Shown here: one piece after another, positions 27,401-39,400 of the stretch
How the letters are laid out: every line of letters begins with the position of its first letter
Numbering within the stretch: position 1 is the stretch's first letter
Assembly: GCA_002633005.1 (NCBI GenBank)
Contig: NMRA01000023.1
Location: forward strand, 546,621 to 610,620
Length of the DNA: 64,000 bases
Source of the DNA: Phoronis australis
Taxonomy: Eukaryota > Phoronida > Phoronidae
Reading direction: 5' to 3'
Program-made: the position numbers and the translations under genes
The notes under the pieces: model-generated
What the model saw: the letters and a program-made list of their open reading frames with translations, nothing else
Database searches by the model: none
Told to the model about the DNA's origin: nothing

Positions 27401-30400
27401 CATAATCAAGTCAATAATGTACGCTAAAGTCAGGAATGTCACAATTCTCAAAACTCAAAGACGAAACCAGGGTTCTGATTAACGAAGAATTAAGTCAGAA
27501 ATGTGGTCATACACTTCACGTAACTATTTCTGAAAAACATTTAAATCTCACTCTTGCAAAAATTCAAAGTTTCTGAGAACTTACCCGAAACTATTAATTA
27601 CTCAGACAATTTGTATAAATTGTTCCTAGGTAAGGTGCACTAACAACAAGGCTTAACTATTCAGTATTATTATTCAGTATTGTATTATCCAGTAACTTTG
27701 AAGTGGGACCCCAAGACAAATTTTTGTCTTCAGTCTGAAGTCATTTTTATCAAACAGATCCTTGCTGTATTTGTAGGCAAATTTTCTCACATTCTTCTCA
27801 GAGTAGTTACTACTATACATTGGAAAAAAATATTTGAATTTTCACAGCAAAGGTGTTTCACTAAGCACTGTGGACCAACAAACCTGTGCTGTTAAGAGAT
27901 GTAAAATATATAAATTGTTAGTATTTCCCCGATACATCAGGACTACGTAACTGCTCAACATCAACAGCAGAGTGACAAATTATCAACTACAAAAGGCCCG
28001 GATAACAAGCATGTTCAGACAGTCATTACCACAACAACTTATTATTGACAATTATCTTACCAGCATGGATGACTGTGAGGGTTTGCATGGCTGAGGAGTG
28101 AAGGCATAGTCTGCCGTCAACAGTTCAGGATTGAGCAACTGGAATCCAGAAAGAAGCAGATCATAAAATTGTTACGCAACTGTATAACAACATACCAACA
28201 TACCAGCAAGACAGTCCATGTGACAAAGCACTAGACACATCTGGTATAACACTTTGCTCAAGTTAAAATGCTTGCAAGATTCCAGTTTTGCACAGACATT
28301 TCGAGTTCTGACTGAAAGGGGTTGGGTCAAGGTTAAGCATTCCTAAGTTATGAATAGAGAAGTCACACACACAAATGATAGACAAACCTGCTCAGACCAA
28401 TGTGACAGCTCAAAAGTGACACGTTCTATAAATAAGAAACTTTGCTGACTTGCAACAATTAACATCATGAACAGATGAGATCTCTGATTAGTAGCTGTGT
28501 GTCTTAGGCGGCCGGGGCAACAGTCGCTAAAATCCAGATATTTCTCTTTTTGGTTAACTTATCACTGTGTTAGCCAAAAACTGACACACATTCATAAAAA
28601 CAACTCATATGTGGTACTGTCTTCAGCTATTTCCATGTCTGATGTCCGCAGATTGTCTGATATTAACGCAGAAAGTTGGTGTACTGCACTTTCGATTCCA
28701 TTGCAAGTTCTAAAAGTTTAAAAGCGTGGACAAGTTCGGCTCTAAGCCTTGTGAGCGTAGACAACTGGGCTTAGACCTATGTAAGAAAAACGTTTGATTC
28801 ACTTTAATAGTCTAAACACTAAATTTCAAAGGCGTATACTTGGAACAGAATTAAACATGTAGCTGAGAACTCCACAGGTATGTTGATCCTCATTTGTAAC
28901 ATAAATAGCCAGAGATAACCAACAGTGATACCATTGTCAGGGCCGTTAACATCCGGCTGAGCATCGGCTCTGGAAGTGCAGGAACAGTGATGCATTCTGG
29001 GACACTGATACTTCCTCCATCTAGGTCCACGATAATCACATCCAACTGCAAGAAGCAAATGCATATATCAACTAAGTCGGTGAAACTTTAAATGCACATT
29101 TCAACACAGTTGTTAACTTGAAATACACATTTCAAAAGGTCGATGTAACTTTTAATGCCCATTACAACACCGTTGACGCAACTTTAAAATCACACAGGCA
29201 CAGCCCTGTGACAGCATTGATGACGGCTCTCCAGCAACAGCAACATGTTATGAAATGCCACAACATCATTGGCAATGGGTTCTTGTCTCCATGGATACAT
29301 TATTTGTTAGCCCAGATGTCTGTCAATTTCTAGTACAACCTGTCTTCATAAGCTGATCCTAATGCTTCTATAATGCAAACACGAACCAAAGATCGCTATT
29401 TCAATTTGTATGCGAAACAACTTCTTGAAGCACAGTGATTTTCTGTAATGCATCAACCAATGTGAATTGTAATATTTATGAGGCGATAATACAGACATGG
29501 AGAAATTGACAAGAAAATGTGAAGCGACTCACCAAGTCAGATATGTCATTCCTCAGTGAAGAATGGATGCCGGCGATGAAGGGAGTGGGTGTGTTGAGGA
29601 CCTCCAGTAGTGCAGCGGGTAACAGGGGGATGTAGACGTAACTGAAAGGTCACAGGAGCATGTAATACAGATCAAGCAGGGTTGGGGAAGTCAAATGCCA
29701 GGTTGACATGTTGTTTGGATTTGTTGAGGACCTCTAGTAAAGCATGTAGTAAAGGTAACTGAAAGGTCACAGGAGCATGTAATGTACATCCAAGTGGGGG
29801 TCAGAGGTCAAATATCGGGTTGACCTCACATTATGGAGGAGTTGGGCACTTTCAGCAATGCGGGTAGAAGAAACGATTGATATGCCAACAGACATGCGTA
29901 CTGCAATTCAGTTACAGTCTGAATGTCATTTCATACCTAGCGACTACACCAAGCTTCCTTGTAACTATGATAGTAAGTTAACAACATCGCTTTCACTTGC
30001 CTGTACAACGCCTTACCTGTAGTTGAGTGGGTACATGATGACGTGGAGCGCATGGCTGGCGTTGGCCAGCCTGGAGTAACTCTGGGAGTGGAAGAGCACC
30101 TTGCAGTCAGTCAGCGCTGCCACAAACAGTGTGATGGTGTTGTGAATACCTGCGCAGCAACATGATCAATAGTTAAAAAAATACTGGAGGAAAAGAGAAC
30201 AAAGTTTTAATGAAAACTTTTTTTTTCATAATAAATAAAAAATGGAACTCGGCTAAAAAATGCGCATCATTGATTTCTCATAACTTAAGTGTAAGAAGGT
30301 GCTATACATCGCACAGACCCATAAAAGTAAAGCGACAACATGTAATAAAGACTCAAGGTTATGTAGTACCTCATTGTTATGCAGTACCTCATTGTTATGC

Positions 30401-33400
30401 AGTACCTCATTGTTATGCAGTACCTCATTGTTATGCAGTACCTCATTGTTATGCAGTACCTCATTGTTATGCAGTACCTCATTGTTATGCAGTACCTCAT
30501 TGTTATGCAGTACCTCATTGTTATGCAGTACCTCATTGTTATGCAGTACCTCATTGTTATGCAGTACCTCATTGTTATGCAGTACCTCATCGACAAATCT
30601 GTGTATTCAGTCAAATATGTAGACAACTGTAGAATTGAACTCGGCAAACGTATATATTTTACGAGAGAATTTGATTTTGAATTTTTACTAATCTGGTATT
30701 ACGAGAATCACATAACTATGTTTATTCATAGTAAAAATTAGCAAAAAAGGAAGGAACATTGATAGCAAAAAAACAGTATGAATAAAACAATCAGATTTTA
30801 TTTGATGTAAATAATCATAAGTCCCGTTTTTTACACCCACTCCCGCAAAAGTGGAAAATTTTAAAATTAATTCTTAAATGCATTTTTGAGAACAGAACAC
30901 AAAGCATATAGTATCTGGAAGTTTCACATGAATCTCATCAGCCATTCTGAGACATGATGTCCAAAAGTCAGACATTTGGCCACTTCTGTAGGGTCCTACA
31001 TAACATTCTGAGATATGATATTCAAAAGTCAGACATTTGGCCACTTCTGTAGGGTCCTACATAACATTCTGAGATATGATGCTCTAAAGTCAGTCAAATT
31101 TGGCCTCTTCTGTAGGGTCCTACATAATCTCAATAGACCATAAGAGAATACTGTACACAAAGTGAACAAAATGTTTACACCTTCATTAACACTTCTGTTT
31201 ACTGCTGCTGGTATAGATGACTCACACAATATACCGAGGTTTCCATTCAATGCCTTCCATCCATCCACAACTCGGACCAAGCTGCGATGCGAAGGAGAGG
31301 CAAGAGCACAACACCCAACTATTGTCACTGACGAGAATACTCACCCAGCTGTTGAAACATCATGGCTACTGTTGTGTTTGAGACGGGAATGGTTGGACTG
31401 AGAGGCGGTTGGAGAGCCTGCCTGTCACCTGCGCCGATGGAGAAGCGCACCTGAGGCCCTCCTGCAGAGTACGAGAAATGAAGAGAAAGTGATGATCTAC
31501 TCTGTAAGTATGGTTCAATTACAAAATTTTAAAGCTAAGCATTCTTCAAGTCAAATAACTCAGACTTGATCTCGAGGAAGTCTATATAACAATTAAAATG
31601 ATGTGAAGTTTAGAATTTCAATATGAATTCATCTCCACAGAGTAAATTCAGCACATTGTGATGTCAGCAGTGTGGCGTTCAAAGTAAACATTTCGTTAAT
31701 TTGTTCACGAAAGGCTCTACACCGGCACACCGTTTCATACAAGACACAAAAAAGTTAATATGATCTCGTGCTACAGTTGCAATGAGAAGCATAGCGACAT
31801 CTCGCAGAGACTTGGCGTGACCTTAATTTTTCATAGGAGTCTTGCGTCTATGGAAAGCAGCCTGGATACAACATTCAAGGTATGTTTAACTTTCCCTTAC
31901 TGAGCCTGGTGTTTCAGGGTGTTATAACTAATGATTAATGGAACACAGCTTAAAACCTTTTGCTGCCCATTCACTTTAATACAACGACTTGAGACATCAA
32001 GTTTGAAAACATATAGAAAAAAGCTTTTTAAAACCAATGCTCTAACTGTTAATTTGGGCGCAACATCACTAAATATGAGTCTACAGTACCAGTATTCGTT
32101 TTAAACCTTTTTCTCCTATAACACATAATAAGAATGATTACCATCACTACCTATGTTTATTTGCACACATCCATTACTTATCCCATCATTCAGCTTAGCA
32201 AATCTGCCTCTGGCCCCTGGCCCAACCTGAAGTTCCCCAACTCACCAGCAGGGGGCACTTGCACACAGCCCAGGATGTTCCCAATTAGCGTCTCCAGCTG
32301 GTAAGACATGTTGTCAATCCATACTGTGTAGATTAATCCAAGACAGTTCTGAAATTAGATCCATTAATTACAACCAGGCAGTGAACAGCCATAGCTAGTA
32401 TTGGCTACAGCACTAATAGTAGAACTTGGATTGTAAATAATCAACACGAAATGCAAATGGCATACAGACTTATTTCAATTACATCATTCACATTTTTCGT
32501 TACATTTTGTTACCCTGATCACCGAATGTAAGAAATCTTAGGGGGTGACAGGCACTGTGTGTCCAGCTACAAACGGATGCAATTGCTGTTGTAGCAGACA
32601 GTAATTAAAAAGACGCTACATCGTCAACCTGTTTTGACTCATCACAGCAACCAGTTTGAATTTCGTCTGGACTGAGTTTGGCTTACTTGCATGGAGTGAA
32701 TGTCTATGCAACGAGTTTGAACTTTTGGGAAATTTGATATTTCTGAAGCAAACTACAACAAACATTGGATTTTGCCAATCAGTTCAGTACATTTATTCCA
32801 AGACTTGGTGATCAAATTCAAATATGGAATCAAGAGGTTTGTAGAAACTATCATTTGTCACAAAGTGAGAGACAGCACGGCAACACTGTGGGGTGTACAG
32901 ACGAAATCTAGATTTTCTCGCTATGACCTCGAAAATGATGTCAAGGTAACCAAAATCGACTGGCACATGGAGATGTCCCACCTACATCTCAGTACAAAAT
33001 ATGAACAAAATCGAGAGCTTCCCTTGGGAGACATATGGCAACAACATTGTACATCGTACGGACATACAGAAGAGCGGCCGTGAATACCACGCCCCCTGCT
33101 TCACGCTAATGCGTGGCGGAAGACAAAAACTGAATCAAACCTACAGCACAAGCAATCAGTAAAACTCCAGTACGGTAATTCTCTGCTTATTTTTTTCAAA
33201 AAAAAACAATTGCAAACATGGGTGTTTTTCTATTTTTCAAGGGCTGATTACCTTTCAGCAAATGCTGATAACTTATTCTGTATTATGACGTCAACACACA
33301 GCAAACCATGCTTGACATATACATAGCTTTTGAGGAGCAATTTAACAAAACAGAATTTCACATGTCGGTCATATTGTGAACTAAGTAAGTGTTACTGTGG

Positions 33401-36400
33401 TATTCAAGCTGAAACAGTAGCAGAACAGTGAACCTGCATACTGGCTTAGAAAACAAACTTGTGGTTAACCTGGCCGCAGAGACACCAGACATGACCAAGA
33501 CTAAACAATACAGGATTGTAAAACAGGTTGTGCTCCATCTCTGGTTCATAAATGTTACAAACAAGAAATTCTGTTGACACAAAATGTTTTTACAGGATGT
33601 CAACTTCTACATATCACTTCAGGGCAAATTTATCAACACAAAAAATATATGGAAACAGCCAGGCCAACCGATATCAACAAAGTTCTCTTAGTTACAAATG
33701 TTGAGATCTTGGCAACATTATGTGAATTAACATATTTATAATGATTATCTCATGAAGTTCTACGTAAGCAATGGCAAACATTTAATTTGCAACTAGGGTA
33801 TCACATTTACAGCTGCAAAAACCTAAGCGCATGGAAAGTAAATACTATTGACTTCAGAATGTTTGAATGGATTCGAGGATTTTTATTAGCCACAGCTACT
33901 AAAAGTATTGCAGATTCCACCATACCTCACCATTTAGTAAATAAGACGTTGTTTTAAGCGTTTTCTTTCAACCTCGTTTTGTTCTGCATGACATTTGCTT
34001 CTATCCTACCAATGCGGCAACTCATCTGCTCCCAGAAATTTGTGTTAAAGGGAGGCATAACTCCTGGACAAAAACAAGCAATTGTAACTCCTTTCAAAAC
34101 TGGTGGATTAAACTACACAGTTGCTTAACTCCCCTAGAGTGGGAAAGCATAAATCTTGCTCAACGGGAGTAATCATGATAGATAGTGACATGTATCACTA
34201 ATCACATCATAGTCAACTATGCCACAGGATGTTTAATTCAGAAAACTAGAAGCAACATTGACTTCGCTAGTGGACAATAGTCAGTTGTAATGGAGTTTAT
34301 CTGCAGGGAAAGTGACACAAATCTAATTAATCTGCACAGCATAACTTCACACTCCTGTTTTTCATCAAAATTGTTTCAAATCAATTTTCTTTAACATATC
34401 TTCAACAACTCGACAAATCTTCTATTGTGTGACATAGAAGATTTGGTAAAGCGTTTTTATCAAAAGCAACTGCTATGAGTACTAACCCTGAACACCTCGA
34501 AGTAATCTAGCCGTGAGACAAGAGCCAGACACTTAGGGGCATACATGACGGAGTGACGGATGACAGTCGTCTCCTGCTCATCACCGTCCTCGTCATCGGG
34601 CTTGGCCTGCGTCATGGCGACAGGTTCATTGAAGGTCATGCAGGCGCAGTAGTGACGTTCGGCGTCCATGTCGGTGAGAACCGAGACGAAGAAGGTGGGC
34701 TGTTGGCGCTGGGTGGACAAAGACCATCCTGCTGGCTGACAGAACTGAAGGGCAAAAGGGAATGCGTGAAACTTTGGGGGTGAAATGGGGACCATCCTGC
34801 TGGTAGACAGAACTAAAGAGAAAAGGGAAGCGTGAAACATTGGGGTGAAACAGAATATTCTGTTGGATAGAAATGAAGTGCGAGGGGAAGAGTGAAAGGT
34901 GGAGGAATAAAGGAAACCAACTGGATAGAAGATCTGAAGTGAGGAAAGAGATGTGTGAAACACAAGGGTGATGGGAGTGGAGACAGCGACCACAAACAAG
35001 TTGCAAAGTTAACACTCATTTGAAGACTGATAATTCAAGTCCAATATTCAAAATTAGACAGATATCTGTGGAGGTGAAGGTTACTATAAATTCAACCTCT
35101 GCACAAAATTCAACTTCTGTAAGACGAGGTGCAAACATTATTGAGGAGTTGAGTAAAGTGCTGTTAACAAACTACCACAACTTACCAATTCTAAGCCCTG
35201 TATGAATGGACTGTCTTCCCAATCCTTCTCCGGGAATCGCTGCAAGATCTTACCATGGCTGGTACCACTCCCTGCAATGACAAAAAATCCTTTCACTGAC
35301 GCTTAGGGTTCCACACAAGATTGGGAGAAAGGGTGCTTCTCAATTTTCAAAGAGCAGCTAAATTCTAGCAAACTAGAACACATATTCAAATTACAGTTCC
35401 TTTCTAAGGTATAGAAAGAAGAGACAGTTACGACCAGGTCCTTCAGTTCGATTGTTATGGCACGTCATTTGCTGCACTAGGAACGGTCTCAAGTAATAGC
35501 GACAAATTAAATTTCCTACCAGAAATCTGCTAATGCATTATGCATGTACTGCATATTAAAGCGATGTCCCTACTGGTGTATCAGCGCAAGTGGAACAGAG
35601 TGACGTGGAGACAAGGTGACAGGGTGTACCTTGTACCACCGTGAAATTTTACATTACATGGTCAATGAATGCATGGTGTAAAAATGTGTTCGGAGACACA
35701 CTTAACCCAGAGCATATTGCCAAGTGTGTCAATTTGCTCAGCGTAAAAGTTGTTGTTGACACAGGTCATTTAAACTAAAAATTATTTGTGGAATTAGACG
35801 TTTTATAAAACCCATCAATGCATTACCCAAGACTGCTCAACCTTGAAACAAAGAGTGTAGTCCACAGAGGCGAGACTCCTCACGAAAAACGCAAAAACAT
35901 GCGAGACTGCAAGACAATACAATGTATTACAAGCGAAGAACATGGTCACACTAGCTTCCTTAGCAATGGGATATTTGTGTCTATGAAAGTCTACCCAGTT
36001 AACCAGTAAGTTCAAAGTACTTGCCTCGCCACACTTGAACCCAGCAGTATCATTCTGAGGCAAGCTGCATTGACATTTAGAAAGGCAAAGTAGCCAGTGA
36101 AAATACAATTAACTAATAGTGCATGGTAGTCCCAATGTTCAGAAAGATATTTGAAGCATGTTGAGAACAGGGGGCAGTAAACATATGCCCTGAACACATC
36201 ATACACATGCTGAGGTGTTTGGACAGGAAAAAATGTAGCCTGTACTTTTTCTATCACTCCCTCAAAATGAGGTCAAAATATCACTTGCCTGGAGACGCCT
36301 AGGAAACCACAACATTGCAACAGAAATACCTTAATTAGGAAGTGTGGTTATAAAAAAGATCACACAAAGGGAAACAACCACTACCAAAATCCATACATCT

Positions 36401-39400
36401 CGGAAATGAGCCAATATCTTTAAATATTGTCTGTTATAACACGAGTGACCACAAGCATACAGGGGAGAGAGTCTGGAACTACTTACAAGAGCAACGCGGA
36501 GCATTGAAATGCACCCACAAATGTCCCGCAAACGGAGTGATTCTAGGGTTGTTTATTTGTTTCATAAAAATAGCACTAGATGGCGAAAAAACGTCCAACC
36601 CATGTGAAAATGAGAACATGCCATCGCTTTTTTAATAGAAAAATTATTTACCAAATTTCATAAAAATCTGTCAAGGAACTTCAGAGAAAAAAAGAAAACA
36701 GAAAAAAAGGAAATTGTCACTATGAAGCACAGTGTTTACTGGATCTGCCTGAAAGACGTCGTCATCTGTTGTTACCTTCATATAAATACAATTACTTAAT
36801 ATAATAAAGATCCTGCAGTGAGTTGAGGAGATGCAGCTATTGCCCCCAAAAATAACAAAAACTACCACTAGGAGGTGCAACAGTAGTCAAATTTATTATC
36901 GTCAACCGTTCTCTTCACACCGAGAACATATATGCCAATTTTCAAAATCATCCTTAGAATGGATGATCAAGGGGTGGACGCCAAAAAACAAGACTCGAAA
37001 ACAGGAAAATGGCCACTAGGTGGCACAAAGTACCTTGATTCCATCCAAAAGCAGGAGGATAGCATCATCTCACCAATAAATGCCTTATTCCAAACTTTCT
37101 GATAATCCGTTGAAGACCTTTGAAGATACAGAGGTAAGCCTAAAGACGAAAATTGCTACTAGGGGGCACACTGGTAATCAGATACATCCGAAGGTTGTTG
37201 TCATCCATTGCAAACATTATATAAATACAATTGCTAAATTTAGCAAAGATGCTGCAAACAGTTTAGGAGATACAGCCATGGGCGCAAAAAAACAAAACTA
37301 CCACTAGGAGACAGCAAGGTAGTCAAAATCGTCGGAAAATCGTCAGCTTCGTAGTAAGAACATACATGCCAATTTTCAGTCATCCTAAGAGCGGTTTGGT
37401 TGATAGAGGGCAGGACGCCAAAATACAGACTCGAAAACAGTAAAAATGGCCACTAGGTGGTGCAAACTATGTCAAATCCATGGGAGGATAGCGCCATCTC
37501 ACTAATAGATGTCTATTCCAAATTTTATGAAAATACGTTGGGGACCTTTGAAGATACAGAGGTAAACGTAAAAAATAAAACTGACACTAGGCAGCACAAC
37601 AGTAGTCAGTTCTGTCCGAAAGTCGTCATCATCCATTGTCAACACCATATGGATGCAGAAGGACATCTGTCAAAGATAGAATGTCCTTTCACCAAATGGA
37701 CACAAATTGGCCACAACTTTACAAATGTAGGACTGTCATTAACATAACTCAGCTACACCGAGCTTTTTTCATTGGCACACAAAAATGTTGCTTTCATCAC
37801 ATTAGTCAGGTCCTGCAGGTATCATCTTTCCCCACTCTTGAATTAGAACAGATACTACAGGTCCAATAATTCAGGAGATATAAAGTAGGAAATTATGATA
37901 CAAAATACAGTTCCACTCTGTTATGTTTCTAAGTCAATGAAATAGCAAGTTTAATCATATGGTTGAGATAACAACCTGTTAGGGATTTCAGAACTATTTC
38001 ATTTTTTGCATGCCAGTTTGTTTGCATTAAGCGCTGCCTGTTAAGAATTCGACTAGCCAATCAGAAACGTCGGTGTAAAAAAATTTCCCAAGAAAAATTA
38101 AATGATACCTGCGTGCTGGCTACTGGCCACCTAGCGGAAAGCAGGGAACCAGCGAGGCAAAACAGAGTCTTTTCAGTAACTGGGTGGCTATTACGGAATT
38201 AAATACGGTATATGCATTAGATCATTTGATTGGCCTAACAATCTTCTATCCTCCATCACCACTAATTGATATTCAGAATTTAAGTAGATATATATTCAGC
38301 ACTGCCATCGTGAACTGTAGCTGTTAATTACTAAATTACTAAACAAGTGTATAAATATAGCCTGTGTATATTATAAGCTCATTGGCTTATGTCAGTAGAG
38401 TCCATCCCAAGTCAGAAATGTGATACTGCTCTAGAGACAAGCCCTCAAATAAAACACACCACAAGATATGACGAGAAATATATGTACACCAGAATATATT
38501 TACAGCAAAAATTCACCAATTAAAGACAAACATAATTGCCAAAATTGCACTTTTTTCATTTTCCAAAGGCCCATATTTCAAATTATTGTCCTCTGGTAGC
38601 CATAATAGCATATAACTTAAATACAGCAAAGCATAATTTCAACACTCATCATTTATGAAAATATGACAAAAAATTTTTGCACATCCCAACAAATTGTGTC
38701 CTAAACAGATGAGATTTTACAGTAAACAATGCCCCTATCTCTTGGATACTCATGTGCACATTAAGATCAGCAACATTTTAAGACCCATACAGTGCCATCT
38801 CTAAAGACCATTGTTTTAGGTTTGACCATATCAGCAGTGTGTGGGACTTTAAGCCTTTTTCAGGCACAAAATGAAACAGGAGTTTTAACACTTCAGTTGA
38901 CATCATATCTTGTCAAAGAATGCATCAAGCAATGAGAACCGATGCACGATAACTCAAAAGTACTTTGATCAACCAAAGTCCTTGTATCAAACAAACTTTT
39001 ACAAAGAACAAAGGAACAATAGTGTTTTCTTTCCAAATAGAGATAAGACGGACAAGCCAGGTGCTACTATATACCCAGTAATACCTATTAATTTTGCTAA
39101 ATAAGTGACATCAAGCTCATCCTGCATCAGAAGCCATGTAACATTTCACATAAATATTTTTCATGTAGTATACATAACAAAACGTATCAATTTTCTACCA
39201 TGGACACAGCTAGACTTGCAAGTAGAACATACCACCATGTCTTGGGATGACAAAGACAGATGTATTCATCTAGAACTACATTTGATGCAACATTACAAAT
39301 TCTCCAATTTTACGCAATTTCTTCATGGCAAGCTCCTGCGCATCAGCATATCTGGTAGCTGTATTAGTGCTTTTCTAAAAGGCCTTTAACACAAACTCCG

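Larger units (their letters stand above)
26719..28931. other. Sbf introns 10, 9 and 8, nothing recognised
   Basis: Between exons 11, 10, 9 and 8 the intronic sequence (557, 671 and 793 bases) shows no repeat or motif I can name. Confidence 0.55.

Noticed and set aside
30210-30741. Four overlapping open frames with hexapeptide repeats on both strands
   Set aside because: They arise because the 18-bp minisatellite has a period divisible by three and no stop; no promoter, homology or splice support.
34460-34999. Reading the 179-codon frame around exon 3 as one long exon
   Set aside because: Homology to SBF starts exactly at F-C-Q-P-x-G-W after a good acceptor and stops at E-V-F-R before a donor; the rest is intronic repeat that happens to be open.
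36671-37869. Several plus- and minus-strand frames over HINE-like copy I
   Set aside because: They follow the tandem monomers, differ from copy to copy and contain no recognisable domain.
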